Of a stretch of 39,280 bases of DNA, positions 1-6,843 are shown piece after piece. The translations under genes and the position numbers were made by a program. The notes beneath the pieces are model-generated. The model did not search any database. It saw nothing but the letters and a program-made list of their open reading frames with translations, and had not been told where the DNA came from. Numbering within the stretch: the stretch's first letter is position 1; each line of letters opens with the position of its first letter. This stretch comes from Alteromonadaceae bacterium. GTDB lineage: Bacteria; Pseudomonadota; Gammaproteobacteria; Pseudomonadales; Oleiphilaceae. The stretch is from assembly GCA_013393545.1 (NCBI GenBank), contig JABXHG010000004.1, positions 1 to 39,280 on the forward strand, read 5' to 3'.

Positions 1-307
1 CGCTCTCTTTGCCGACGGCGGTTTGCAGAGCCTGATCAAAGCGCAGCGCCTCATGATCGTTCAGGTCTTCGTATCCTGCCGCCACGCCGAAGACCCGTTG
101 TCGAGTCATGGTTTCCAGCTTGTGGCGCACCAGCACTGGATTCCGTGAATCGTTGAGCACCAAGGCCAGGCGCTGAGTCAGGCTGTGTTGCTTGTCGACT
201 TCCCGAAGCAGGAGCAGTCCAGCATCGGAGGTGATATGACCACCGGAAAAATCGGCTTCAATTTGGCGGCGAGAGAGTGGCGAGAAGGTCAGCTTTTCGG
301 GTACCAT
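1..307 (-). CDS. IS1380-like transposase, N-terminal part, runs off the edge
   Basis: An open frame begins with ATG at 307 and stays open to the first base of the window, giving about 102 residues and no stop. Near the N-terminus it reads DFSGGHITSDAGLLLLREVD, the motif typical of IS1380-family transposases (an IS4-like DDE fold). The next residues, including a stretch with SRNPVLVRHKLETMTRQRVF and an AAGYEDLNDHEALR segment, also fit that family. The protein would catalyse cut-and-paste movement of the element. The catalytic acidic residues lie further on, outside the window, so activity cannot be judged. Confidence 0.8.
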   Translation of the reverse strand, partial: MVPEKLTFSPLSRRQIEADFSGGHITSDAGLLLLREVDKQHSLTQRLALVLNDSRNPVLVRHKLETMTRQRVFGVAAGYEDLNDHEALRFDQALQTAVGKES

Positions 308-396
308 TTTGGATAGCGGCGGTTAGTGTTGGTTTTTTGTGTAGGAGCTTGAAATCATAACACTTTCAGCCGCTTCTTCCTTCCTTACGCTACCTT

Positions 397-418
397 CTCA
401 TGAGAAATCCGGGTTAGG
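397..418 (-). repeat. Probable terminal inverted repeat of the IS1380-like element
   Basis: On the minus strand, reading from 418, the sequence starts CCTAACCCGG and continues through a CTCATGAG palindrome. A CCT start is usual for IS1380-family ends. It abuts the sulfotransferase gene, whose TAA stop (416 to 414) lies inside it. The partner repeat is outside the window, so this is a position- and sequence-based inference. Confidence 0.5.
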
Positions 419-1151
419 ACCGCCACTGATCCAAACGACGCCCAAGAAATTCTTCGACTTTGTTTACGGTCGGCTCCAGAAGCTGAGACAATTTCATTTT
501 TTGCTCAGAAGTCATCTGGTGACGCGCTTCAATCTTTTCCTTTGCTTGATCGACCTTTTCCTTAGAGTGCTTCAGGAATTCCAACTTTACTCCAGGCTCA
601 ACATCCAAGTAGTCGTAAACATCACTCATCACCTCTTCCGGAGAGGTTATAAGCTCTTCGAGAATCACCACTTTTTGATTTGGAAAATACTCAGACCAGG
701 GATGAAGCTGCTTTTCGTACTGAGATCTAAAAACATAAGCCATCGTAGAGTTCATTCGGGCAAGCTCGTCATTTCTTTCAATTGCCTCATCCAATGATAT
801 CGCTGCATCGCCTGCCCGATAAACCGCATGAACGTAGTGGGAAAATGCCCTTTTCACAGGATTGCGCAACATCCATATTATTTTTGCATTAGGATTATAC
901 TCAAATATACGTCTCGGTGCAGATGCTGACACTGCATATCTAGGTGACTTTTCCCCTCGCAATATGATTTCTCGTTTATCCCAATCAAATAAGGAATGGT
1001 AGTCATCAATTCCTTCTTTATATTTTTTGTCATTTGAAAAGAACATTGGCTCACCACGAGCCATATTAATTTTTGGATCTAAGTCTAACTGATCCCTTAT
1101 GCTTGAAGTGCCAGACCTCATCGCACCGACAATAAAAAAATCAACTTTCAT
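414..1151 (-). CDS. PAPS-dependent sulfotransferase, 3' end formed by an IS
   Basis: This 245-residue protein should transfer sulfate from PAPS to an acceptor, here most likely a sugar of the capsule. The 5'-phosphosulfate-binding loop is at residues 9-17 (GAMRSGTSS). The 3'-phosphate-binding segment is at about 94-106, with Arg96 and Ser104 (LRNP..RAFSHY). I chose the ATG at 1151 because it starts one base after the pseI stop and has a GGAG Shine-Dalgarno; a start at 1175 would overlap pseI. The C-terminus ends in an LGRRLDQW motif, near the usual end of the family, and then stops at a TAA that belongs to the adjacent IS end. Only a few residues have therefore been lost or replaced. The gene is AT-richer than the transport genes, which suggests horizontal acquisition. 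The acceptor is unknown. Confidence 0.85.
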   Translation of the reverse strand: MKVDFFIVGAMRSGTSSIRDQLDLDPKINMARGEPMFFSNDKKYKEGIDDYHSLFDWDKREIILRGEKSPRYAVSASAPRRIFEYNPNAKIIWMLRNPVKRAFSHYVHAVYRAGDAAISLDEAIERNDELARMNSTMAYVFRSQYEKQLHPWSEYFPNQKVVILEELITSPEEVMSDVYDYLDVEPGVKLEFLKHSKEKVDQAKEKIEARHQMTSEQKMKLSQLLEPTVNKVEEFLGRRLDQWRS

Positions 1152-1152
1152 T

Positions 1153-2217
1153 TTAGCTCCAGTCATTAAGCTCACACAGTTTATCGAGGCTTACCGGCTC
1201 ATTAACCCTAATATCGAATTTGGTCACTCGCCCTATCACGCTACCCAGATATTTTGGTGCTAAACCGTATCCTGGGCGAACACTCCGAATACAATCTTCC
1301 GTGATCACGTCCCCCGCTTTCATATCCTTCACAAAATACAATGAACGTCTAAACTGGGCATTACCCTGCTCGCTAGACTTTCTGCCATAGTCGACTTGGC
1401 CCAATGCTTTCCAGGCCGTCTTGCTATCACGACATAGAGCGGCGAGGTCTGCAGGCTCCAGGGAGAAGCTGTCATCCGGGCCACCGCCATTGCGGTCGAG
1501 GGTGAAGTGCTTTTCGATAATAGACGCGCCGAGCACTACGCTGGCAATAGCGGTGGTGTTATCCAGAGTGTGATCTGACAGCCCGGTGACCAAGCCGAAG
1601 CGGTCGATCATATCGGTGATAGTGCGTAGGTTATAGTCTTCTGCCGGGGCCGGGTAGCCGCTTACGCATTGGAGGATAGCCAATTGCTTGCAGCCTCCTT
1701 CACGAGCCGCGGTAATCGCTTCTTGGATTTCTTCTGCGTCTGCCATGCCGGTGGAGATGATCATCGGCTTGCCGGTGGCGGCAACGTAGCGAATCAGTGG
1801 CAGATCAATCGCTTCGAACGACGCTATCTTGTAGGCTGGCGCATTCAGGTCCTCCAACAAATCGACGGCTGTCGTATCGAAGGGAGAGCTAAAAATGGGA
1901 ATGCCAATTTTTTTCGCATGTTCGAATAGCGGTTTGTGCCATTCCCAGGGGGTATGGGCCCACTCATATAGCTCATAAAGTGTTCTGCCCTCCCAGAGAC
2001 CGCCTTTGATCTGAAAGTCCGGAAGATCTGAGTTGAGCGTGATGGTATCCGGCGTATATGTTTGAATTTTAAGAGCATCGGCGCCTGCTTTCTTTGCTTC
2101 TTCTATGATTCGAAATGCCGTCTCTATGTTTCCGTTGTGGTTAGCAGACATTTCGGCAATCACATAAGGAGCATACTGGCTACCGATTGCTCGGCCGGAA
2201 ATTGAAAACTCATTCAT
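1153..2217 (-). CDS. pseI: Pseudaminic acid synthase (NeuB family)
   Basis: A protein of 354 residues that condenses the 2,4-diamino-trideoxy-hexose released by PseG with phosphoenolpyruvate to give the nine-carbon pseudaminic acid. The N-terminus shows the NeuB-family EMSANHNG motif (about residues 22-29). A TIM-barrel region follows, with IISTGM at about 154 and EKHFTLDR further on, and a C-terminal SAF/antifreeze-like domain spans roughly 295-354. Family members run about 340-350 residues, so it is full length. The ATG overlaps the end of the formyltransferase-like gene by 8 nt, which suggests translational coupling. Assignment to Pse rather than sialic or legionaminic acid rests on the adjacent pseB, pseC, pseF and pseG. 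Confidence 0.92.
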   Translation of the reverse strand: MNEFSISGRAIGSQYAPYVIAEMSANHNGNIETAFRIIEEAKKAGADALKIQTYTPDTITLNSDLPDFQIKGGLWEGRTLYELYEWAHTPWEWHKPLFEHAKKIGIPIFSSPFDTTAVDLLEDLNAPAYKIASFEAIDLPLIRYVAATGKPMIISTGMADAEEIQEAITAAREGGCKQLAILQCVSGYPAPAEDYNLRTITDMIDRFGLVTGLSDHTLDNTTAIASVVLGASIIEKHFTLDRNGGGPDDSFSLEPADLAALCRDSKTAWKALGQVDYGRKSSEQGNAQFRRSLYFVKDMKAGDVITEDCIRSVRPGYGLAPKYLGSVIGRVTKFDIRVNEPVSLDKLCELNDWS

Positions 2218-2857
2218 CGTCCTGTTTCTCCAAAATTACCTTGTATTTCTGCCCGTGTAATTCAAACCAAGCCGGGTAACGGTCAGGGTCACACATTCGC
2301 ATTAGGTCAAACTGCTCTGCCATGCTCCGATTTGGGTCAATCTGACTATCTTTGGGTGTTCTTTTCCGATAATACGTTGGTTCGATGCCAAGATCTTGGG
2401 GGTACGATTCAATATACTCATACCGTTCAATCGCCTCACTCATCAACTGAATCTCTGCATTAAATAGAAGATTATTCACCTCATACCAGAGCAATGTTCT
2501 CTCAATGGGAATCCTGCGTTTCAGCCACACCCGCCCAGTATCTACTTTGTCCTCCGCTTCGAGAAGGCTCAAAGTTATCGCCTCATTACCCTGTATGATT
2601 TCCCATACGTGAGGGCTCCAGCCTCGCCCCTGAGGGAGATCGCTGGCGTGCAGAACCAATGTGTGGCTGTAGTTTCTCCGATGCTCGGGCTTGACCAGTT
2701 CGGAACAGGAAACCAAAAACAGGAAATCGCCACTGGTTAGTTCTGATCGTGAACGCACGAGACGAACATTGTGCTGAATGCTCACTTCTGTGACCCAGTC
2801 TTCCAAATAGGTATTCACAGGATGGGTGGCATCTGAGCAAAGCACAGTGATATTCAA
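2210..2857 (-). CDS. Formyltransferase-like protein in the PseH position
   Basis: A 215-residue protein resembling the N-terminal catalytic domain of methionyl-tRNA and sugar N-formyltransferases. The conserved His70 lies in a LHASDLPQGRGWSP stretch and Asp106 in a DTGR motif. A pse cluster normally encodes an N-acetyltransferase (PseH) for the 4-amino group of the UDP-sugar. None is present here, and this gene sits between pseG and pseI, so it may formylate that amine and lead to a 7-N-formyl Pse. The family's Asn two residues before the catalytic His is Val68 here, so the chemistry may differ or be lost. The start is a TTG overlapping the pseG stop (TTGA), with an AGGGGG Shine-Dalgarno. The role is inferred. 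Confidence 0.75.
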   Translation of the reverse strand: MNITVLCSDATHPVNTYLEDWVTEVSIQHNVRLVRSRSELTSGDFLFLVSCSELVKPEHRRNYSHTLVLHASDLPQGRGWSPHVWEIIQGNEAITLSLLEAEDKVDTGRVWLKRRIPIERTLLWYEVNNLLFNAEIQLMSEAIERYEYIESYPQDLGIEPTYYRKRTPKDSQIDPNRSMAEQFDLMRMCDPDRYPAWFELHGQKYKVILEKQDDE

Positions 2858-3954
2858 GACGTTGCCCCCTTAAGAACTGATATTACCCGTGCAACTCCGT
2901 TGCCATCACATACCGTCGACGATCTCTGAGTTAGAAGTTTGCGCTCCTCAACTGAAACTTGAAGGACTTCCATTATCCTAGGGAGATCTTCTGAAATTCG
3001 AGTAATATCGACCAGAAGCCCCGCGCCACTGTTAGCTAGAGCCTCCCCAATTGACTGTTGATTCTCGGCAAGTACCACGGTAATCGCCGGCAACCCAACA
3101 CAACACCGTTCCCATGAGGTGCTTCCAGCTGCCCCAATCGACAAATCCGCCAAGCACATCCGCTCCGCCATATCTTTCACATTCACGCTCACCGTCGCCT
3201 TATGTGGCAACCGGGCAGCCTGCTGCCGAACTTCATCCAGATAAGGAGCCGCAGCCCCCATGATGATATCCAGATCTATATTGGACGGCAGCGCTGAATC
3301 CGCAAGCGCCTCCAGCACTTGGCCCGTCACGTTGTTTCGGTCTACGCCGCCAAGGGAAATAAGGATACGTTTTAGTTGCGGTTGCTGCCGGCGCTGAAGG
3401 CTTCGCTCCCTCAGTTCTGAAAATTCGGGACGCAACAAAGCGTAGCGGGGGCCAATCAGGCGCTGACAACTTGCCGGTAACAACCCATCATAATCCGAGG
3501 CTTCACGGTCGAGGTTCTGGTCCAACAGCATCGCACACTCATGGGGCCGATTCGCCAGATCGTCGATCACCATGATGTTGCCCACTGCGTTCGCGAGACC
3601 CCGCTCCCAATCCGCATCCAGCGCGTAGTGATCAACCACCAACCAGTCTGGTTTCCACGGTGCAAGAGCATCAAAGGTTTGGCGGGCATCTTCTTGCCAA
3701 GCCACATCCAACCAAAGTGCGTAATTGTCGGAATTGCTGTCTCTCGGCGCCAGTTCATTACCGCTTGGCGCGGGCAACAGTGTTAATTCGTAACCTTTGC
3801 TCGCGATCAGATCACCCAAATGGCCTTCATGCTCGCGACAAACGAACTGGCACTCGTGACCTTGCCGGGTGAGCTCGTCTGCCAATGTCAGACAGCGCAT
3901 CACGTGGCCGGTGCCAATCAGGACCGAGGCATCTGCACGAAAAACAATTTTCAC
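2854..3954 (-). CDS. pseG: UDP-2,4-diacetamido-trideoxy-altrose hydrolase (PseG)
   Basis: PseG removes UDP from the 2,4-diacylamino-2,4,6-trideoxy-L-altrose intermediate before PseI acts. The 366-residue protein has the GT-B-like PseG fold. Residue 17 is the His expected for catalysis, in a GTGHVMRC motif. A second nucleotide-binding region near residues 270-300 contains GAAGSTSWERCCVGLP. The start is GTG in a GTGA overlap with the pseF stop. Some PseG proteins are fused to an acetyltransferase; this one ends soon after the GT-B fold, so it brings no PseH activity. Confidence 0.9.
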   Translation of the reverse strand: MKIVFRADASVLIGTGHVMRCLTLADELTRQGHECQFVCREHEGHLGDLIASKGYELTLLPAPSGNELAPRDSNSDNYALWLDVAWQEDARQTFDALAPWKPDWLVVDHYALDADWERGLANAVGNIMVIDDLANRPHECAMLLDQNLDREASDYDGLLPASCQRLIGPRYALLRPEFSELRERSLQRRQQPQLKRILISLGGVDRNNVTGQVLEALADSALPSNIDLDIIMGAAAPYLDEVRQQAARLPHKATVSVNVKDMAERMCLADLSIGAAGSTSWERCCVGLPAITVVLAENQQSIGEALANSGAGLLVDITRISEDLPRIMEVLQVSVEERKLLTQRSSTVCDGNGVARVISVLKGATS

Positions 3955-4655
3955 TGCAAACCACCTTCAGCCTGTATCGCCCGGAACAACCATTCGGCCC
4001 GAACCCAGTCTTCCGGGGTGTCAATATCTTGAACCCGATGGCGTGGTAGCTTAACAGGCACCGAATCCTCGCCGAAGATAGGGCGCTCTTCACACCAGGC
4101 TTTGGCTGTGCCCCAATAGAACTGGCCGGCATCGTGCCAGGCTTCTTCCAGGTCCTGTGAACGCGCCTGAAAATACTCAGGAGTGAACATGGCCACACGG
4201 CCCTGATCGGTAATCCGAATGGCTCGTTGTATCGGAAAAGCGTAGCTAGTCACCGAAAACGCATAGCTGCTGCTCGTATCTTCGATAAGCTTGAGACCTT
4301 GCTTGAGATCATCAGTCGAGACGAAGGGCGCTGTGGCATAGATGCAGCAAGCGTAATCCACCGATGCATCATGCTGGCTCAACCACTCAACCGCGTGGCG
4401 TACCACTGGCAAGGTTCCGGTGAAGTCATCCGATAACTCAGCAGGGCGCATGAATGGAACTTCTGCGCCCCACTCTTTTGCGACTTCGGCTATTTCCTGA
4501 TCATCGGTAGACACAATAATTCTATCGAAGCAGCCGCTGGCCTTTGCGGCTTCAATCGACCAAGCGATCATAGGCTTGCCGCAAAATTCTTTGATGTTCT
4601 TGCGCGGGATGCGTTTGCTGCCACCGCGGGCAGGAATAATAGCAACGCAATTCAC
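3951..4655 (-). CDS. pseF: CMP-pseudaminic acid synthetase (PseF)
   Basis: This enzyme activates pseudaminic acid with CTP to CMP-Pse, the donor for glycosyltransferases. The 234-residue protein opens with the cytidylyltransferase signature IPARGGSKRIPRKNI (about residues 6-20), followed by GKPMIAWSIEAA and the IIVSTDD segment typical of CMP-nonulosonate synthetases. Length matches the family. It starts with GTG and overlaps the pseC stop by 4 nt. PseF is preferred over NeuA or LegF only because of the neighbouring Pse genes. Confidence 0.9.
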   Translation of the reverse strand: MNCVAIIPARGGSKRIPRKNIKEFCGKPMIAWSIEAAKASGCFDRIIVSTDDQEIAEVAKEWGAEVPFMRPAELSDDFTGTLPVVRHAVEWLSQHDASVDYACCIYATAPFVSTDDLKQGLKLIEDTSSSYAFSVTSYAFPIQRAIRITDQGRVAMFTPEYFQARSQDLEEAWHDAGQFYWGTAKAWCEERPIFGEDSVPVKLPRHRVQDIDTPEDWVRAEWLFRAIQAEGGLQ

Positions 4656-5824
4656 GAGTGCTCTCCAACTTCCAAAGCAACCTTTAAGGCTCGTATCACC
4701 TCGTCTTGCTGCTCATCCTTCAGCCCCTGAAACATCGGCAAACTAATCGCCTCCCGGTAATACTGCATCGCTTCTGGAAAAGCCTCGGCCTGAAAGCCCA
4801 TAGCTTGATAATAAGGCTGGGTATGCACCGGGATATAATGAAGGTTTACGCCAACGCCCTGCTCTCGCAGAGATTCAAAAACTTCGCGGTGGCTTTTGTT
4901 GATGCTATCCAGATGCAGACGAATCACATAAAGATGCAGGCCGGAGTAGCTGTCCGGATGATGCCAGGGCTTGGTAACCGGCAGGTCTTTTAGAAGTTCA
5001 TCGTAACGTTTGGCCAGCTCATGCCGGCGGGCAACGAATGCATCCAGCCGGTCCATCTGGCTGATACCCAACACAGCCTGCAATTCTGTCATACGGTAGT
5101 TGTAACCCAGCTCCACCTGCTGGTAATACCAGGGGCCATCCGGCTCGTGGGTCATCAGGTTTTGGTCACGGGTCACGCCGTGGCTGCGCAACAGGTTCAT
5201 GCGAGTTGCGAGTTCGTCGTCATTGGTCAGTGCCATGCCGCCCTCGGCGGTAGTTACGATTTTCACCGGATGAAAGCTGAATACGGTGATGTCGCTGTAG
5301 CGGCCGCTACCAATAAATTCGCCCTTGTATTTGCCGCCAATGGCATGGGAAGCGTCTTCAAGAACGCGGAAGCCATATCGCTGGCTAAGTTTATGGATGG
5401 CTTCCATATCGCAAGGCTGGCCACACAGGTGTACGGCAACCAACACTTTAGGCAAACGATCTTCCTGTTCGGCTTTTTGCAGCTTGGCTTCCAGTGCTTT
5501 CGGGGACAGGTTGTAGGTTCGTGAGTCAATATCTACGAAATCGACTTTTGCGCCGCAATACAAGCCACAGTTCGCAGAGGCTACAAAGGTAACCGGCGTG
5601 GTCCACAGCCAGTCGCCCTCACCCAGGCCCAGTGCTTTGCAGGCAATATGCAGGGCGGAGGTAGCACTGTTTACTGCCAGTGAGTGTTTGGCGCCCACGT
5701 GTGCGGCCACTTTGTCTTCGAAGGCCGGCACCTTTGGTCCCTGGGTCAGAAAATCAGACTGCAGTACGTCAAGCACTGCGTCGACATCTGCCTGATTAAT
5801 GTCCTGTTTGCCGTAGGGAATCAT
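4652..5824 (-). CDS. pseC: UDP-4-amino-4,6-dideoxy-L-AltNAc aminotransferase (PseC)
   Basis: A PLP-dependent DegT/DnrJ/EryC1-family aminotransferase of 390 residues. It adds the 4-amino group to the 4-keto product of PseB, using glutamate. The PLP-binding lysine is Lys188 in the FSFHPVKIVTTAEGG motif, and Asp157 in LEDASHAIG is positioned to contact the pyridine nitrogen. The start ATG is two bases after the pseB stop. Together with pseB it defines the Pse branch, because legionaminic acid uses a different dehydratase/aminotransferase pair. Confidence 0.92.
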   Translation of the reverse strand: MIPYGKQDINQADVDAVLDVLQSDFLTQGPKVPAFEDKVAAHVGAKHSLAVNSATSALHIACKALGLGEGDWLWTTPVTFVASANCGLYCGAKVDFVDIDSRTYNLSPKALEAKLQKAEQEDRLPKVLVAVHLCGQPCDMEAIHKLSQRYGFRVLEDASHAIGGKYKGEFIGSGRYSDITVFSFHPVKIVTTAEGGMALTNDDELATRMNLLRSHGVTRDQNLMTHEPDGPWYYQQVELGYNYRMTELQAVLGISQMDRLDAFVARRHELAKRYDELLKDLPVTKPWHHPDSYSGLHLYVIRLHLDSINKSHREVFESLREQGVGVNLHYIPVHTQPYYQAMGFQAEAFPEAMQYYREAISLPMFQGLKDEQQDEVIRALKVALEVGEHS

Positions 5825-5826
5825 AG

Positions 5827-6825
5827 TTAAATCTTGCCGATTTCGTTGTAGTGGCGATCAATCCAGTTTTGTAACTGCTCGTCTGTCATCCATTCGGTGT
5901 TGTTGTCACTGGAGTAAATGAAGCCTTCGGGTACCTTTTTGCCATCCTTAATGCGATTGGCGCACTCGCCCCAACCATTGATGTTCGGCAAAATTTTGAA
6001 GTGCTCGGGGTATTCGTAGGTAAAGTAGGAGTCTTCCGCGCCAATCATTTGCTCGTGGAGCTTCTCGCCAGGGCGAATACCCACAATTTCCTGTTCAGCC
6101 TCAGGCGCCACAACGCGAGCCAGGTCGGTCATTTTCATAGACGGGATTTTCTTGACGTAAATTTCGCCACCGACCATGTCTTCAAACGCATGCCACACCA
6201 ACTCTACACCTTGTTCCAGGCTGATCATAAAGCGGGTCATTCGGGGGTCTGTGATGGGCAGTACCCCTTTGTCTTTGATCGACATGAAGAACGGAATGAC
6301 CGAGCCTCTAGACCCCATGACGTTGCCATAGCGCACGACGGAGAACTTGGTCTCGTGCCCCCCCGCGTAAGAATTGCCTGCTACGAACACCTTGTCAGAC
6401 GCCAGCTTGGTGGCGCCATAAAGGTTGATCGGGCTGCTGGCTTTGTCTGTTGAGAGCGCAACCACGCCTTTTACCTTTTTATCGATGCAGGCATCAATCA
6501 GGTTCATGGCACCGTTAATGTTGGTTTTGATGCATTCGAAAGGGTTGTACTCGGCAGTGGGCACAATCTTGGTTGCAGCAGCGTGTACTACGTAATCCAC
6601 ACCATCCATTGCGCGGTAGAGGCGCTCTTTGTCCCGCACATCACCGATAAAAAAGCGAAGACGGTCATCGCTCTGATACAACTTGGCCATTTCCCATTGC
6701 TTCATCTCGTCACGGGATAGGACGATGATCTTCTTGGGGTTGTACTTTTCCAGAGTCATGGGGATGAATTTGTGGCCGAAGGAGCCGGTGCCGCCGGTAA
6801 TCAAGATTGTCTTGTTGCGCAACAT
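5827..6825 (-). CDS. pseB: UDP-GlcNAc 4,6-dehydratase (C5-inverting), PseB
   Basis: First step of pseudaminic acid synthesis: NADP-dependent 4,6-dehydration of UDP-GlcNAc with inversion at C5. The extended SDR protein of 332 residues has the dinucleotide motif TGGTGSFG (10-17) and a catalytic triad that fits the family: Asp127-Lys128 in STDKAS and Tyr136 with Lys140 in YGATK. An AAGGA Shine-Dalgarno precedes the ATG. The gene lies 18 nt after the large glycosyltransferase gene and heads the tightly overlapping Pse block. Confidence 0.93.
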   Translation of the reverse strand: MLRNKTILITGGTGSFGHKFIPMTLEKYNPKKIIVLSRDEMKQWEMAKLYQSDDRLRFFIGDVRDKERLYRAMDGVDYVVHAAATKIVPTAEYNPFECIKTNINGAMNLIDACIDKKVKGVVALSTDKASSPINLYGATKLASDKVFVAGNSYAGGHETKFSVVRYGNVMGSRGSVIPFFMSIKDKGVLPITDPRMTRFMISLEQGVELVWHAFEDMVGGEIYVKKIPSMKMTDLARVVAPEAEQEIVGIRPGEKLHEQMIGAEDSYFTYEYPEHFKILPNINGWGECANRIKDGKKVPEGFIYSSDNNTEWMTDEQLQNWIDRHYNEIGKI

Positions 6826-6843
6826 TACATTTTCCTTGCGATA

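Larger units (their letters stand above)
1..418 (-). mobile_element. IS1380-like insertion sequence, right part only
   Basis: The left edge holds the 5' part of an IS1380-family-like element. It contains the start of a transposase gene reading leftward, about 90 nt of leader, and a probable terminal inverted repeat that ends at the 3' end of the neighbouring sulfotransferase gene. The other end of the element lies outside the window, so neither the partner repeat nor a target duplication can be checked. The family call rests on the transposase N-terminus. The exact outer boundary near 418 is inferred from where sulfotransferase coding sequence gives way to the repeat-like sequence. Confidence 0.7.

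Noticed and set aside
1153..6825. Sialic or legionaminic acid pathway
   Set aside because: A PseB-type dehydratase with PseC and PseG (His17) fits the pseudaminic route; no hydrolysing UDP-GlcNAc 2-epimerase or GDP-sugar genes are present.
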